Of a stretch of DNA of 64,000 nt, positions 11,682 to 23,597 are shown piece after piece. This DNA comes from Drechslerella dactyloides (lineage: Eukaryota; Ascomycota; Orbiliomycetes; Orbiliales; Orbiliaceae): contig JAGTWJ010000001.1 in NCBI GenBank assembly GCA_020064725.1, positions 5,766,001 to 5,830,000 of the forward strand. Reading direction: 5' to 3'. A model generated the notes under the pieces. The model was not told the DNA's origin. It did not search any database and saw only the letters and a list, made by a program, of their open reading frames with translations. The position numbers and the translations under genes were made by a program. The stretch's first letter is position 1, and every line of letters begins with the position of its first letter.

Positions 11682-13060
11682 TTATCTCTGATGAACCTTT
11701 CCCATCCTCCTCGCGCCCTCGTACAGCCCTCTATCCAAGGCGGCCGCCACTGTCAAAGTGCCACCGATGACGGCGCAAACACCGGTCAGGAATCCAGCGA
11801 AGGACTTCATTCTAACTTCGCGGTTGATAACTTTCATAGCTGTGCACCGGTGGTTTGTTAGTTTGCCGTCGCCCAAAGCCCAGCGATCTGAGAACGCATT
11901 TGCGACTTACGAGAGATGTCGTAGCTGAAGAAAACACCAGGAATACCGCCCTTGGCATGAACCGTTCCTGGGTGCACCTCATCCTTTCCACCTTCCAAGC
12001 TCCGCTCGTGGCTCGTGACGCTGTACTGGTGCGTGTTGATGGTGTAGCCGCCGTCCAAGTGCTCGTAGCTTGTCGATACAATCTTCAGGAAATACAAGTA
12101 GTTGTAATTCCTATCCTTGGTGTGCTTTGACGTCCCATCCAATGGATTCTGTTGGTGATGTCTCTCATGCAGCAAGTTTGTGGGCAGCGGCGGACCAAAC
12201 GCTAGGTTGTTGATCGTGTGTGTGAAGTCGTGGTCTACGTCGGACTGCAGGTAATTCTGCAAATCGTGCACGTGCATCTGAGCGTTCGAGAAGGACTTGC
12301 CAGGCGCGATGTGGAAGTTCCCGATGACCTTGTTGACCCACAGATGTCCATCAATCCGGCATCCCTCTTCGGCCTGTTCCTTTATGCGCTCCTTGTAGCC
12401 CTCTTCCTCGCATTGGTGTACACCGGTGCCGTCGCCAAAGGCCCACCCTTTCGCAGCGTACGCCTCACGGACGTCATCGCAGGTCTGGCAGCATCCGTGT
12501 TTCGTGGAAGTCTCCGGGGCATTGGCGCCGTAGCATTCGCCGCAGTAGTCGGGATCGAGATGTTTAGGGTGCTCCGGATGGACTTCCAGGTATGAAGACT
12601 CGATGATGGTACCGAACTTGTCGAGACGGTGCTTCTCAACACCGTGGCTGACGGAGGCCTGGAGGTCGCCAGACACGTCCATGACGTCGAGAGAGAGAAG
12701 TTCGCAGGGCACTCTCGGGAATGTGACATTCAGGTGGATTTCCATCTGCTCTCCTATAGTGTAATGATCTTATCAGCCACGGATCGCGGTCGCGGGACTA
12801 ACCGCACTGCGCTGACGCAGCCATGATCACCGCCGTAGATGTGTGCGAAAGCATGTGAACATACCTCTGGCCTTGTCCACCACCAGCTCGGAGATAACGG
12901 TGACTTTCCTGTAGTCGTTGAATTCCCCAATCACCAGAAAGAAGATGACCAGGACGCTAAAGATCGTAACGAGGCCGCCGGATGTCGTCCGTATCCGCGC
13001 ATCTTCCACTGTTTTCGTGAAGGCGTCGAGCCTCATCAGCCTGGATGTCCGGCCCATCAT
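11682..13060 (-). CDS. erv46: Erv46/ERGIC3-type COPII vesicle cargo receptor
   Basis: Three exons: 13060-12865, 12753-11911 and 11839-11682, giving 398 aa. Erv46 with Erv41 forms a receptor cycling between ER and Golgi that retrieves and packages luminal cargo. The family start is visible (RLDAFTKTVEDARIRT), followed by the first transmembrane helix (VTIFSVLVIFFLVIGEF). The luminal domain has the characteristic cysteines in DYCGECYGA and HGCCQTCDDV, VNKVIGNFHIAPG, and INNLAFG. The last exon supplies VNREVRMKSFAGFL-like sequence and the second transmembrane helix (GVCAVIGGTLTVAAALD). The start is the first in-frame ATG after a GTG-led extension; a short upstream exon cannot be excluded. Joining the last two exons restores the family block SYDISPMKVINREV exactly. 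Confidence 0.92.
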
Positions 13061-13919
13061 GAGACGAACGACCGCAGCAGTCGCGCGGACCACCCAATCA
13101 CAGGCTCGTGAAAAAGTATCGAGGAATTTTGAGGCGCTGCAGGAGGAGAGGACTCAATTGGACCGGTCGGAAGCGAGTCGGTGTCCACGATCGGCCGTCG
13201 TGAGAGTCGTGAGGGCGTGGGATGATGATGACAATGGTCGGGCGGCAACAGGACGGGTCTGCTGCTGGGGCTGGTCGCCTCGCACTGAAGATGCCACATT
13301 TCTTCAAATCCGCCGTGGTTGCGATGCCCGAGCCCCCGGGACACGGAGTAATTCTGTGCGACCCCGGGAATGGCTGGCGACTTCCCCGGGCGACCCTGGG
13401 AGGCCCTGGGGCCCTCCTTTCGAGCTGGTTCGCCCCGGGAGCAATTCACCCCGCCAACGTCGTCGCAACACCGCCCGTCGCCGATGTCGATGTCGCGAGC
13501 AGCAACATACTAGCCTTATCAGCCCCGTCGCGAGAGCTCAATCCTTTGTCCCGTCGCCTCGTCCACCGGTTACTCGCGAGGCTACGCGCTCGCGACGGCA
13601 TCCGCTCCCTTGGATCCTGCGACAGTCAAAACGGCAGCTGGTGACTGGACCGGATTGTGTGGCTGGGCTGTGCGGCGCGGCCAACTGCAACTATCAAGAC
13701 CTTCAGCTCTAGAACACTGTCGTGACTCGCGCCTTTGGTGTTGAAGATGGCAGCCAGGAAACAGCGACGGATACTCCCCTGATACTCGTTGCTTCTCTGT
13801 TTGTGACCTCCGTCTTTGCTATCGTCCCTGGCTCCCACCTCCCTTTGCTAACGTCAGCGATTCCCCATAGTATCGACGCCGACACCCTTCGCTCCTCCCG
13901 CTCCATGCGCTCCTAAGCG
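13061..13919. other. divergent promoter region
   Basis: GC-rich spacer between Erv46 (-) and the unknown gene at 13920 (+). Open frames on both strands here (12918-13712 plus, 13057-13449 minus) look like GC-driven chance frames: Pro/Arg/Ser-rich, no domain. A run of CCCGGG-type words lies at 13330-13440. Confidence 0.45.
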
Positions 13920-16298
13920 ATGCCGAGATTCTTCCCGCGCTTCTCTCGATATGCTTTGAAGGGAATCCGGGTACAGAGGGCCTTCCCGGTTCTCTTTGTA
14001 GCCCTGGTCCTCCCATCAGACCGCCGCCGCGAACGCACTACCCCGCTCCTCTGCTCCTCTGTCAAGTCTCTAGCAGGCATCACGTCTCTATTCATCCCGC
14101 AGATTCCAATACCCGACACTTCCAAGCTCAAGGAGACATTGCTCAACGCATTGCCATCATGGACGACCAAATCTGCCACTTCCAGGTTCATCAGAAGGCC
14201 TCAGGCCGATATCGTCGTGGGCATCTCGCTTGAGATGCGACAATTCGTGGTCACCGTCGCCTATTATCCCAAAGGAGAAGATATAATTGTCAGATCCAGT
14301 GGGGATGATGAAGATGAAGAGATCGGTTGGGTAGACCTTCGACGACCCAGTCTTGACTTCGTTGGTGGATGGGGTAGAGACCCATTGGGTGATAGCGATG
14401 ATACCTCGCTGGTGAGAGACTTTTATCCGACTCCAGTTCCAGGGTTAATCCTAACCAAAGATATAGAATCACTCAACCATTCGATATACGACATCATATC
14501 CACATGAACCGATTGGTCTCGGCCATTCACTGAACCAGTCGACAATAAAACGCTGGGATACAGAACGCGATTATTTCTTTGTCCACATCGAAGATTTTAT
14601 CTTCTCGGACGAAGGGCTTGTTCCCAATTCTGGCAATAAACCTTCAACTTTTGCGCCCTCCAAGAGACAAGTGATGACCGACTTTGCACGCCTGCTTCGC
14701 GAACGGGTAGAAAGCTTTATCGCTACCGACATCCTTGACAAAGCAACTATTGTCAATGACAGCCCAGTCGTCAAGTATATGGTAGCCTATCCAGATATCC
14801 TGGATGGGGTCAATAGTGAGCCGGGGGCAATGTGTATACGTGACTTCACGATTGCCTTCAAGGATGCCGGCTTCCCTCTACTAGACTCGGATATCCAGCC
14901 ATTGTCCGAGGGCGACGACGACACTGACGCCGATGAAGTGTTTCTTAAGGACGTTGCCACCAGCTACCAGATGGTCGAGTTTCTGAGCGTTGGGCTGACA
15001 GGCCTTATTGGTTATGCCAGTCTGTTGCCGATCAATCCGCACATACCTGCCATCCCAGTACGTGCCACCTGCATCACCCAATTGCTCTTGACAGTCACGC
15101 AATAAATGAAAAGACTGAAGAGGAGTATGCATAGAGCGGGTTAGCTAACGACAAGTTACCTACAGAAAGAACGACCGTTCGTCACTGTTGTAGACGATGA
15201 GTCCTACTTCACCTCGCGTCTCTGCTTGATGACCAACGACTCCCGCTTCGGTGTTGTTCAGCAGCCAGCATGCTATCCGATCCGGTCTCCAGTGTTCAAA
15301 CAGCTCCCAGACGAGCACCTCACACTCCTTATCAATACGTTCGTCAAGGGCGGTCTCATGAACATGTTCGTCCAGGAGGGCCAAATCTATACAGACCCCG
15401 GCGTTTGGCAACGACTCATGGACGAGATCCCAGAGCTGGATAAGAAGCTTGCCCTGCACACAATTACGGCTTGGCCCGAGAACCGAGCGTTTGATGATGT
15501 GATTGACGTTTTAAGAAGACGCCTTGACAAAAACTTTGTGGAGCTGGAGTCGTTCCCTATGCCACCTCCCGAAGGTGATGATATGCCTCACACAGTCTCT
15601 GCATCCTGGTAAGCTCCCGGACGTCGCATTTTGACGAGCAAGATGGGATACTTATGATTCAACCTGTGAAAATAAGTGTGGCCTTCGCCAAAATGGTCGA
15701 ACAAGCTGTACGCACTGCGACATTCGATTCGCTCGACGGGGTTTTTGATTCTGCGCCCTGGATAACGGTATGCCGCTCTTTGAACCGGTTGACTTGAGAA
15801 CGTCAATTCGATGATCATTTATTAACATCTCGTCCGCGTGTCTAGGACGTCGCAATGTTTGATACCGGCCGTGGAGAGGCCGATGTCTACACAGCCCTCT
15901 TTGACTTGATCTATATCCCCAAATCTCTGCCAGCAATCAATGTTACCAAAATCTCAGGTAGTGGCTCCCAACCCGAGCCCACGGACGCCGACTCCGCCGA
16001 GCCACCGCCGATGCAAAATTCACAAATTTCTCCGGACGAACACGTCTTTGAAAGCCTCGACTGGGCGAAATTTGCCAAGAAAGCCCACGAAGATCCACAA
16101 CTCCAGGTCGGCCTCACGACGAAGGACATGGATTATATCGACCACCTGGCGAAAATCCGCCAGTCCGTCGATCACGACAAATACTACAAGATGAGGGTCG
16201 TGCGTCCCCAAGACAATGGCTTGTCCGTTCCACTGGGAATGTCCGAGGCCATAAACTCAGAGCTTGCTCGAATCTATCTGGACGCCTTGAGGGTGTAA
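13920..16298 (+). CDS. unrecognised 689-aa protein, five exons
   Basis: Exons are 13920-14411, 14467-15057, 15166-15608, 15677-15767 and 15846-16298. Donors are GTGAGA, GTACGT, GTAAGC and GTATGC, and every join is in phase, so the model is well supported. I do not recognise the protein. Visible features: a hydrophobic, basic N-terminus (residues about 20-33), a block ADIVVGISLE about residue 96, an acidic stretch GDDEDEEIGW, a block VVKYMVAYPDILDGVN near 220, and a soluble mixed alpha/beta remainder without transmembrane helices. The order of the ADIVVGISLE and VKYMVAYPD blocks weakly recalls an actin/Hsp70 fold (phosphate loop, then connecting strand), but no DxGGGT-like second loop is visible. 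The Pro/Ser/Glu linker at exon 5 (SQPEPTDADSAEPPP) is probably disordered. The start is the first ATG of the open frame; an upstream exon is possible. Confidence 0.7.
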
Positions 16299-17297
16299 GA
16301 TTCATTCAATATTGCTGCAGGTCATAGATTTCTTTCAAGTAAGTATAGGAGCGCCTGCCTGTGGCAGTGTGATCAATGTATAGACGCGATCATCATATTT
16401 GTATGCATAGCTTTAGATGCATGTGGCGGTTTTCTGTATAATAGGTCCATCAAATTCCATCTCGATTACTAGTCTAGAAGCAAGACCTGGCGGTCAGCAT
16501 ACAGCATCGATTCGTTGCAAGCTCCAGCCACTAAACACGAAACCGAAACAATAGCGCCTCAGTATATGTATTTCAGCACCCATACTTACTGTCATCCATC
16601 TCCTCAGATACATCGCGTTTGCCGCAACGCAAATAATGCCACACACCAGTCAACATGAGCGAATCTAAAGCTCAAGCACGCCATCGCTGCAGGTCATCCA
16701 CCGACAGGAAGGATACCCACTTCATCAACGAATTAATTAGCATTCCGTTAGATTGCCCCCACTTTGCCTGTGCCGTGTCAAATGCAAGTCAAAACGCAGG
16801 TAGTCGATCGTCTCATGTTGCTACCCCGCAGTGGCGGTTCGAGCGGTTTTGATGACGGGTGGTTTGCAAGTTGGCATAATATATATTTGACTGTAAGTAG
16901 TCCTTGATTCTGCCGGTTTGAGAGGAGTCGACACCACAGCTGGGCTTGTAAACCAATCCGACCCGAAATGGAGCATCACAGCCGCAAGCCAGAAATCGAG
17001 ACCAAAGACAAGTGGGTCCTTTGTAGGGACGGGATGTCAGTGGGCCTACTTGAATGTATTTGCCGGGAGTTTATAGAGTTGAGTAAGGATTATAAAGAGA
17101 CGGTCTTACCCAGCGATAGTCTATGCCAACTTCCATCTTCCTCCTCGTCAGAATATATTTCATATATAGCGCAGCTTCGTCGCCTAGTAATATATATTGA
17201 ATCTCATAATATATAATACCATACCTCGCAAGAGCTCAACTGTCTACGCATTCTTACCATATTGTTCAAGTGCCTTTAAATTATTTTCTCAGGCGCA
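16299..17297. other. intergenic region
   Basis: Between the unknown gene and the carbonic anhydrase. Two short plus frames (16655-16852 and 16968-17216) have no recognisable features. I see no supported gene. Confidence 0.5.
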
Positions 17298-17971
17298 ATG
17301 TCAACTGCTATCACCAACGCTCTTACGGCGAATAATGCCAGCTACGCTGCGAGCTTCACGAAAGGCGACCTTGCCCTCCCGCCGGCGAAAAAGTACCTAG
17401 TGCTCACTTGCATGGATGCCAGAATCGACCCAGCTGCCGCGCTCGGTATTGAACTGGGCGACGCTCACGGTATTGAGCTCTCAATTCTAGCGTATATACC
17501 TTGAACTCCTTTAGCGAAGGCAATACTAATAACGAGCGTTTTAAATAGTAATCCGTAACGCTGGTGCGTCCGCCGTTGACGCGCTCCGTTCGATCATAAT
17601 CTCAGAGCAGCTACTGGGCACCAACGAGATCCTGCTGATAAAACACACCGGGTGTGGAATGCTGACATTCACGAACAAAGATGCTTACGCCATCGTAAGC
17701 GAGAACCTTGGCGCCGATGCATCAAATATCGATTTCCTACCATTCCCAGTGTAAGTTTACGGGTTCTAACCTTGGCAATGGATATAAGGCGGGTTTAGGC
17801 GTCCGATGATGACTAGATGCTAACATTGGTATTTACTCAAACCGAAGACTAGACGAAGCCGTCAAGAACGACGTAGAATTCCTGAAGAAATCAGAGTTTG
17901 TGCCGGACGCTGTGAAGATTAGTGGATGGATCTATCAGGTGGAGACTGGCAAGATTGTCAGTGTAGTTTAG
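17298..17971 (+). CDS. beta-class carbonic anhydrase, short form
   Basis: Exons are 17298-17469, 17549-17750 and 17848-17971, giving 165 aa. The enzyme interconverts carbon dioxide and bicarbonate with a zinc ion. The zinc ligands of the beta class are all present: Cys38 in VLTCMDARIDP, then His90 and Cys93 in IKHTGCGML. The Asp40/Arg42 dyad that gates the active site is also present. The block VIRNAGASAVDALRS follows the first splice, confirming it. The length of about 165 aa matches the compact type of beta-carbonic anhydrase found in many fungi beside the larger Nce103-like form. No targeting peptide is evident, so a cytosolic location is likely. The second intron was placed at CCGAAG/ACTAG because this gives a continuous VLDEAVKNDVEF. 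Confidence 0.93.
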
Positions 17972-18360
17972 TTACTAATATCATCGTTCCCTACAAAGGA
18001 CGATGATCCAACAACAGGACTACTTTAAATTAATGATCATATGAATGATCATATTAGTGTTCCTTCGGAAAGTTGGGTGGCCCTCGTAGACACCACTAAG
18101 TCATTCTGCTAACTAGGCTAGCTAAGCGCTATCATTATATCGCAAATTGAATAACCACAGCATGTAAAAACGTAGCAACAATAGACCGCCCAAGACAGAA
18201 AATGGGATAGCATTGATAGGGGAAGATTATATAGGAAGGGCAACGTGAGCACGGGCGATAATATAGTAAAGTGAGAAATCAAGTTGGCATGAAACGAAAG
18301 TACAATCATTATTCCTTCGCCACACGCCTGCGGAATTCGACTTATAGGTCCCAGAAACCT
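17972..18360. other. spacer between convergent genes
   Basis: Holds the 3' ends of the carbonic anhydrase and the RD/RS-rich gene. It includes a near-palindrome TAATGATCATATGAATGATCATATTA at about 18032-18057. No gene. Confidence 0.5.
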
Positions 18361-21137
18361 TTAATTTTTCTTCTTCAAGGCGTCCCACGCAGAAGCTTTC
18401 GAGCCCCCTTCTAAAGGCCATTGGGAGTTGCACAAGTATCTGTGGAGATCATAATCGAACCCAACGGGTGTCAAGAAGTTCCACGTCAACTTCACTGTCC
18501 CGTCTCGAAGATAACCTCTCACCTGATTGTGCGTCAGAGCCTCTACTTCCGCCTTTCGCTTCAACACGTCAGGGACTAGCTGTTTGGCCAAGGATTTCAC
18601 TCCCTCTCGAGATACGGACGGTTTCGCATTCGGGGATCTGGCTCTCTTCGGGTCGACAGTGTGACTGCCGGAAAAAAGCCGATCGATCCACCAGTCGATC
18701 AGCGTTTCGGTCAGAAGATTTTCGATCTCTTTGTTCGACATGGGCTTAGTCATCTCGTGGAACTGATAGTTGCCCATATACCCCCATTCTGCAATTTGTC
18801 GCTCGAGGAAGACCGGGAACGCCGGCTCTGTATCCGGGATCTCGGAGGCGTGGTTGAAGATTGAGCAAACTGGTATGATATCGCCGGGCTCTGGCGAAAT
18901 AGGAACAAATTCTTTGGCGAATGCCACAATTTTTCTGATTGGAGCAAACTTCGTATGCTTCATCTGTCGATTTATAGCGATCGGGCAGATGACCGGGCGA
19001 GGGTTACCACCTATGTAGTGGCTTATCATTTTCCTTGAAAATATCTTTTGTTTTTCGCAAGGATCTGGGGCCGTCCAACGGCAGAGCATAGCCTGTTGCA
19101 GACGCGTTGAAACCAGTAGTCAACTGGCTGTGGTTCTGCGCGAGATCTTGATCCTGATGAATTCGACGAGACCTGACTAGCTGGTCGACCGGCAAATGAA
19201 ACTGATTTTGGCGAAGTTTGGCCAGCAGCTGATGAACCCTTTGGTTTCTTTTTCATACTTCCGAGACGTAGAGGTATATTGATAGGCGTAGCTCCCGTCA
19301 CTGATAATGAATACGACGGAGATCGAGTCTGTGCTGAAAGCGGAGTTATGGGTGTCCCCGTCTGCACCCTCTTCACAGCACGAGTATCTGTTGCTGTCTC
19401 CGGTATATTTGGTAGCCTCAAGGTCGAAGCTTTCATACGGACTTGTCCGCTATCGTTCGAATGCGTGGACGAGTCTCTCGAAGCTATAGTTGGCAATGAC
19501 TGCGAGAAAGACTTCAATCGGTTCCTTCTTGTCCTACAAAAGGCTCCTTCGTCGTCGGTATCGTCATCATCGGATTCGGGGTCCGGCATTGGCAGATCAG
19601 TGGGGAGCGCAGATTGTTCTTTGTCTGGTGCCGAGGTGCTTCCTGTGTTATTCTTTTGGCCCTCCGATATAGCCTGCTTCCTTTTCCTCTTTCTTTCTTT
19701 TCTCCTTTCACTTTTGATTTTGTCTTCCTTCTTGGCTGTCTTTTCTTGCTTTACTTTTTCCTTTTTGATGATTACTGCCTCTTCCAACTTCTCCAGGATG
19801 CGTCCTGCGATGGCATCCACATCAATCACCTCTGGCCGAATAGGCGTTTTTGCTGGCGGATTCGGGACTGTCAAAGAGACCAAGTTGCAGCCATCGATTC
19901 CTCGGTCTTGATATACTGGTGGGGAGCTCGGAGCATCTCGCATAACCACATCCACATCTTTCGGAGTAGGGATTCCGACAGAAGGCTGTGGAGAGGCACC
20001 GGTTTGGCAGCTACTGTCGCTGTTCAGCTGGGAGCTCGATAAGAAAGCTGCATCTCTGTATCGAGATATCGTGCTCCTGCGATCGCGCTCTCTGTGCGTC
20101 GAGCTTTGGCCATGGGTAAATTTCTTTCCAAGCGCAACAGCTACATTGTTAGGGTAAGTTGCTTCAGAAAAGTGGTTGATAGGTGGCAGCGGCGGCGAAG
20201 ACGATCTGTTGTATCTGCTGTGCCTGTTGTCGTGTCCACGATCTGGATCGCGATCCCGCGGCCGGTCGTAGTTGTGATTGGAATGACTATCACCGTGGTA
20301 GGAGCTGCGAGGCGATCTAGACCGTTCACGCGATCTTCCCCTGGCCCTAGACCGTCTGTCGTCTTTATATCGGTCTCTGTAATCGCGGTCTCTTCTCTCG
20401 AGATCTCTGCTTCTTGAGCGCGAGCGATGCCGATGATCGCGATCTCTCTCTTGATCTCGGCCCCTGCCTCGGTCTCGATTTCGATCCGTGCTGCAGTCCC
20501 GATGTCGATCCTTGCTACGGTCTCGATAACCCGAGGAAGGCTTCTTTGTAGACGAAGAAGAATGGTGTTTGTCAGAGACGGAAATGCTGTTCTGCGAACT
20601 CGGTGGCTTCTCTTTAGCTACCCGGTTCGCGCCCACCAGAGGATTCATGCTTCCCACCGTCGAATCGTTAGTGGCATGATTCGGCACGTCGAATCTGACA
20701 CGCGGGATTGTTGTATTTGGTGTCTTTGCCTCTGAACCAACCGCAGCATTGCCGGTATCAGCAGCACCGGTATCAGCACCAGTGCCACTAACATTCCTAT
20801 TGATCGGAGATTCCGTGCCTTGTGCGCGTGCGCGTGCAGCTGCCTCGACCTCCTTGATCTTCTCCGGACTCCAATGGCTTGGATAGAGCGGGCTGGTGGG
20901 CGGCGTGGAGTTCAGCGTGATATTTGCCGCTGCCGTCACAATGCCGAGACCGAGGTTGTCTGGAGCGCTAGCCTTCACTGGTGACGATACCGACGCCTCA
21001 CGAGACGGCTCTCGTGATGCTAGGGGGGACTGCATTTCGCCAGCTGATGCCGGTGTACGCTGGAAGAGATTTGAGCCATGTCGTGCGTATAGTTCTGTGT
21101 CTCGCATCCGAGACGGTAGAGAAGGCGTGTTCGACAT
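18361..21137 (-). CDS. RD/RS-rich nuclear-type protein with DUF6697-like C-terminus
   Basis: At least two exons, about 21137-19120 and 19089-18361; the exact junction is not fixed. The protein starts MSNTPSLPSRM. Residues about 190-320 are a long Arg/Asp/Ser-rich tract of repeated RDRDR and RSRSR units, as in splicing and RNA-binding proteins. A Lys-rich charged helix follows (EKVKQEKTAKKEDKIKSERR), then an acidic block ESDDDDTDDEGAF. The C-terminal 220 residues contain FSRKMISHYIGGNPRPVICP, EWGYMGNYQFHEMTKP and FLTPVGFDYDLH. That order (a GG-P block, then a WGYxGxY block) resembles fungal DUF6697, judged from memory. The RS-like tract suggests nuclear location; no catalytic motif was seen. 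The repeats also generate long antisense frames at 19279-20417, which are shadows. Confidence 0.6.
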
Positions 21138-23597
21138 TTCCCACCAGAGTTTCCTCAAGTAGGCAGAGGTATATGAAAAGTGTAATGAATTTAGAGTGAT
21201 GGCGTTGTGCTATGGTGAAGATGAAATAACGACGGGATTCAACTGTTGTTGTATCCGGTATCAGTAGCACGCTCAGACGAATCAGGCGCACGATAATGTG
21301 AACAGTATGTTGATACTCACCTTGGCAAAGCTGTCATCCCATTAATTGAAAGCTGCAATCCCAGAAGATAGTCACCAGTATGGTCCGGGGCTGAAGCTCA
21401 AGATCAAGAAAGAGGCTCGTTCACAAAGCAAAGTAGCTCAGAACAAAGAGTTCCGCTTCAAAACCCATAGCCGAGGCAGATCATGGCAACGGAGGCAATA
21501 AGGTGACATTGCTATAACAATAGAATAATGATAAGGTTGATGCAGTCAGGATGTCCGTAATTGCCAACAACTTTTATCAGATGGAATAGCAAAGATTATG
21601 CAAAGAGAGGGGATAGAAGCTGCTGAGGGCATAGAGTCAACCGCCGAGCGCTATCATAAGCTATCTATCTTGATACATCCGGAGTTGAGAAAGTCTCAGG
21701 TGGTCCAGGTGCAGCTGCCAGCTTTCTCCTCCTTTCAAAGCTCTTCGGAAAATTCGTTTCGTCACCACTATCGAACCATGTTTGCAACCAATTCTATCTA
21801 TACAATGGACCGGAGAGCTCCAGACGCGACTAGTCCTTATAGCTAGCATTGCAGCTACGCATATTCATGCATGAATGGTGTTTGCAATTCTCTAAGCAGT
21901 CAATTTTTAGACGAATGTGGTAGCCCCTTGTCGTTTACGTCCTTGTATTTTCCACACCCGGCAGTACTTCTTTGTACTTATCATCCAACAAGTTGCACTG
22001 CAGCCATTGTGGAAAACTAGACGGAACATACCCCGCTTTCAAGGCTCTCATAGTGAATTTCATGGAAGTGACCATCCGGCTCGCCTCACTTGCATGCTAG
22101 CATTTTAGGGTCGCGTGCAAGCTTAGCCAGCCCAGGTTGAGCAGAAATCTTTCTGCTCTTTCGTAATATTTCTCAAGACTTCTTTTGTCTTTCGCGACAG
22201 AAAGTCCTCTTTGTTCTCAGACTCGCAACGGGACGATGCCGGCCATCGTGCCGCATCCAATCATGTCGCATATCGAATAGTTCAGACCTATAGCTATAGT
22301 CGCACGGGAAACTGCTGAAATTGATTGATGCCCAGGTCAGAGCCATGGTTCCAAGGAACACCATGACAAACGTCGCTTCAACAGCCAGAGCTTTAGTCAA
22401 TATCCCCGCACGTACCTGTACATTCGAATTCAGAACGTTCGAGAGCCGACCTTAAGGGTTAGTTCGAACGCCCAGCCTGTGTGCCCGCGTGCACAGGCTT
22501 GCAAGTTCCCACTCAATTTATGCGCCTTCCGTCCTGTCACGACGGCACTACGACACCCTACCACAAGCCATCGATCGCTCATCGAACCAAACTCACGGAT
22601 ACCTAGGTACCCTGAGTATAATGCAGATCTATTGCATCCAGAGAAGCCTGAAAGCCAGCTGTTCTTTCAAACCTCGGAATTCAACAGCACTACGGCATCG
22701 CATCGACCTGCCCAAATCGGCGAATCTTTTAGTCTGTGTAACCTTCAACCCATGTTCACAGCAACGCAAACCAGTTGAAAGAGTCGGGGAAGTTCGGCAT
22801 GCCGACGTGCATACTCCCATAAATGCGAGCTCTCGCCGGTAGCCGGCACTTGTCTCGATATATCCACACTAGTCTCGGGGACCCACACGAGCGCCTGAGG
22901 GCGATGATCCTATCGATATCGCGTACAGGGTGCTGGTGCGGTCCGTTTCATTGACCGAAACGATACATTACCACCCTGCAGCACGGAAGGCTAGACTCAT
23001 AGTAAAAGACATAATCAATGCTAGTGCAATGGTGAAGGCAAAGACGAACGGAAAACCCAAGCTCGCAAGGTCAGCGTCCCCGAGACTAATGGAAAATATC
23101 CCGGAGGAGCCACGGGTTGCTTCCTTGCTGGAAACCGGGCCAAATTCGCTTTCAATCTTGTGCGCTTGCTGATAGCGGCTCAAGATGGCATCATGCATCA
23201 TGTTAGAACCCGACGCCAGCTTTAAGCGGAAACTTGCATCACAACCCCGCATATGAGCACAAGACACACCGAGTCAACGTCAGAGGGCTGCATCCCCGAG
23301 ACTACGGCCGGTCAGAACCCAAAAGCCAACGGATTATCTAGACTCCGTTGTACCCAGTCATCCCACCGTGATATGCAGATAAGACTACGCTCACAAAGCA
23401 TACAATGGGATTGAACCCTCAAAAATCCTAGCAAGGATATAAAGTTGTGCAACTGGGAGGCACGCATCTGAAGGATATATTACGCCTACATCGCGATTAG
23501 ATAGAGAACAAGGGAGGAACGATGCCATATGCGATGAGAGCGCCCCAAAAGTAAGAAATACAGTACTAAAGCTCCCTGAACTTGTTTACCGATTACC
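21138..23597. other. long intergenic region
   Basis: About 2.5 kb between the RD/RS-rich gene and Vta1. It carries two exact copies of the 13-mer TAGTCTCGGGGAC in opposite orientations (22870-22882 plus, 23076-23088 minus) and a 12-base partial copy at 23293-23304. Small frames with a hydrophobic segment occur on the minus strand (22173-22400 and 22968-23252), the latter listed separately. Confidence 0.5.
22968..23252 (-). CDS. possible small single-pass membrane protein
   Basis: A 94-codon frame from an ATG at 23252. It ends with a strongly hydrophobic stretch (FPFVFAFTIALALIMSFTMS) near the C-terminus, as in a tail-anchored protein, preceded by a charged helix (SRYQQAHKIESEFG). No known family, and no splice partner was found. 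It overlaps one of the repeated 13-mers. It may be a chance frame. Confidence 0.2.
   Translation of the reverse strand: MRGCDASFRLKLASGSNMMHDAILSRYQQAHKIESEFGPVSSKEATRGSSGIFSISLGDADLASLGFPFVFAFTIALALIMSFTMSLAFRAAGW

Noticed and set aside
12918..13712. 264-codon plus-strand frame
   Set aside because: Overlaps Erv46 exon 1 antisense and a GC-rich promoter; Arg/Pro/Ser-rich with no motif.
19279..20417. Plus-strand open frames
   Set aside because: Antisense shadows of the Arg/Asp/Ser repeats in the RD/RS-rich gene.
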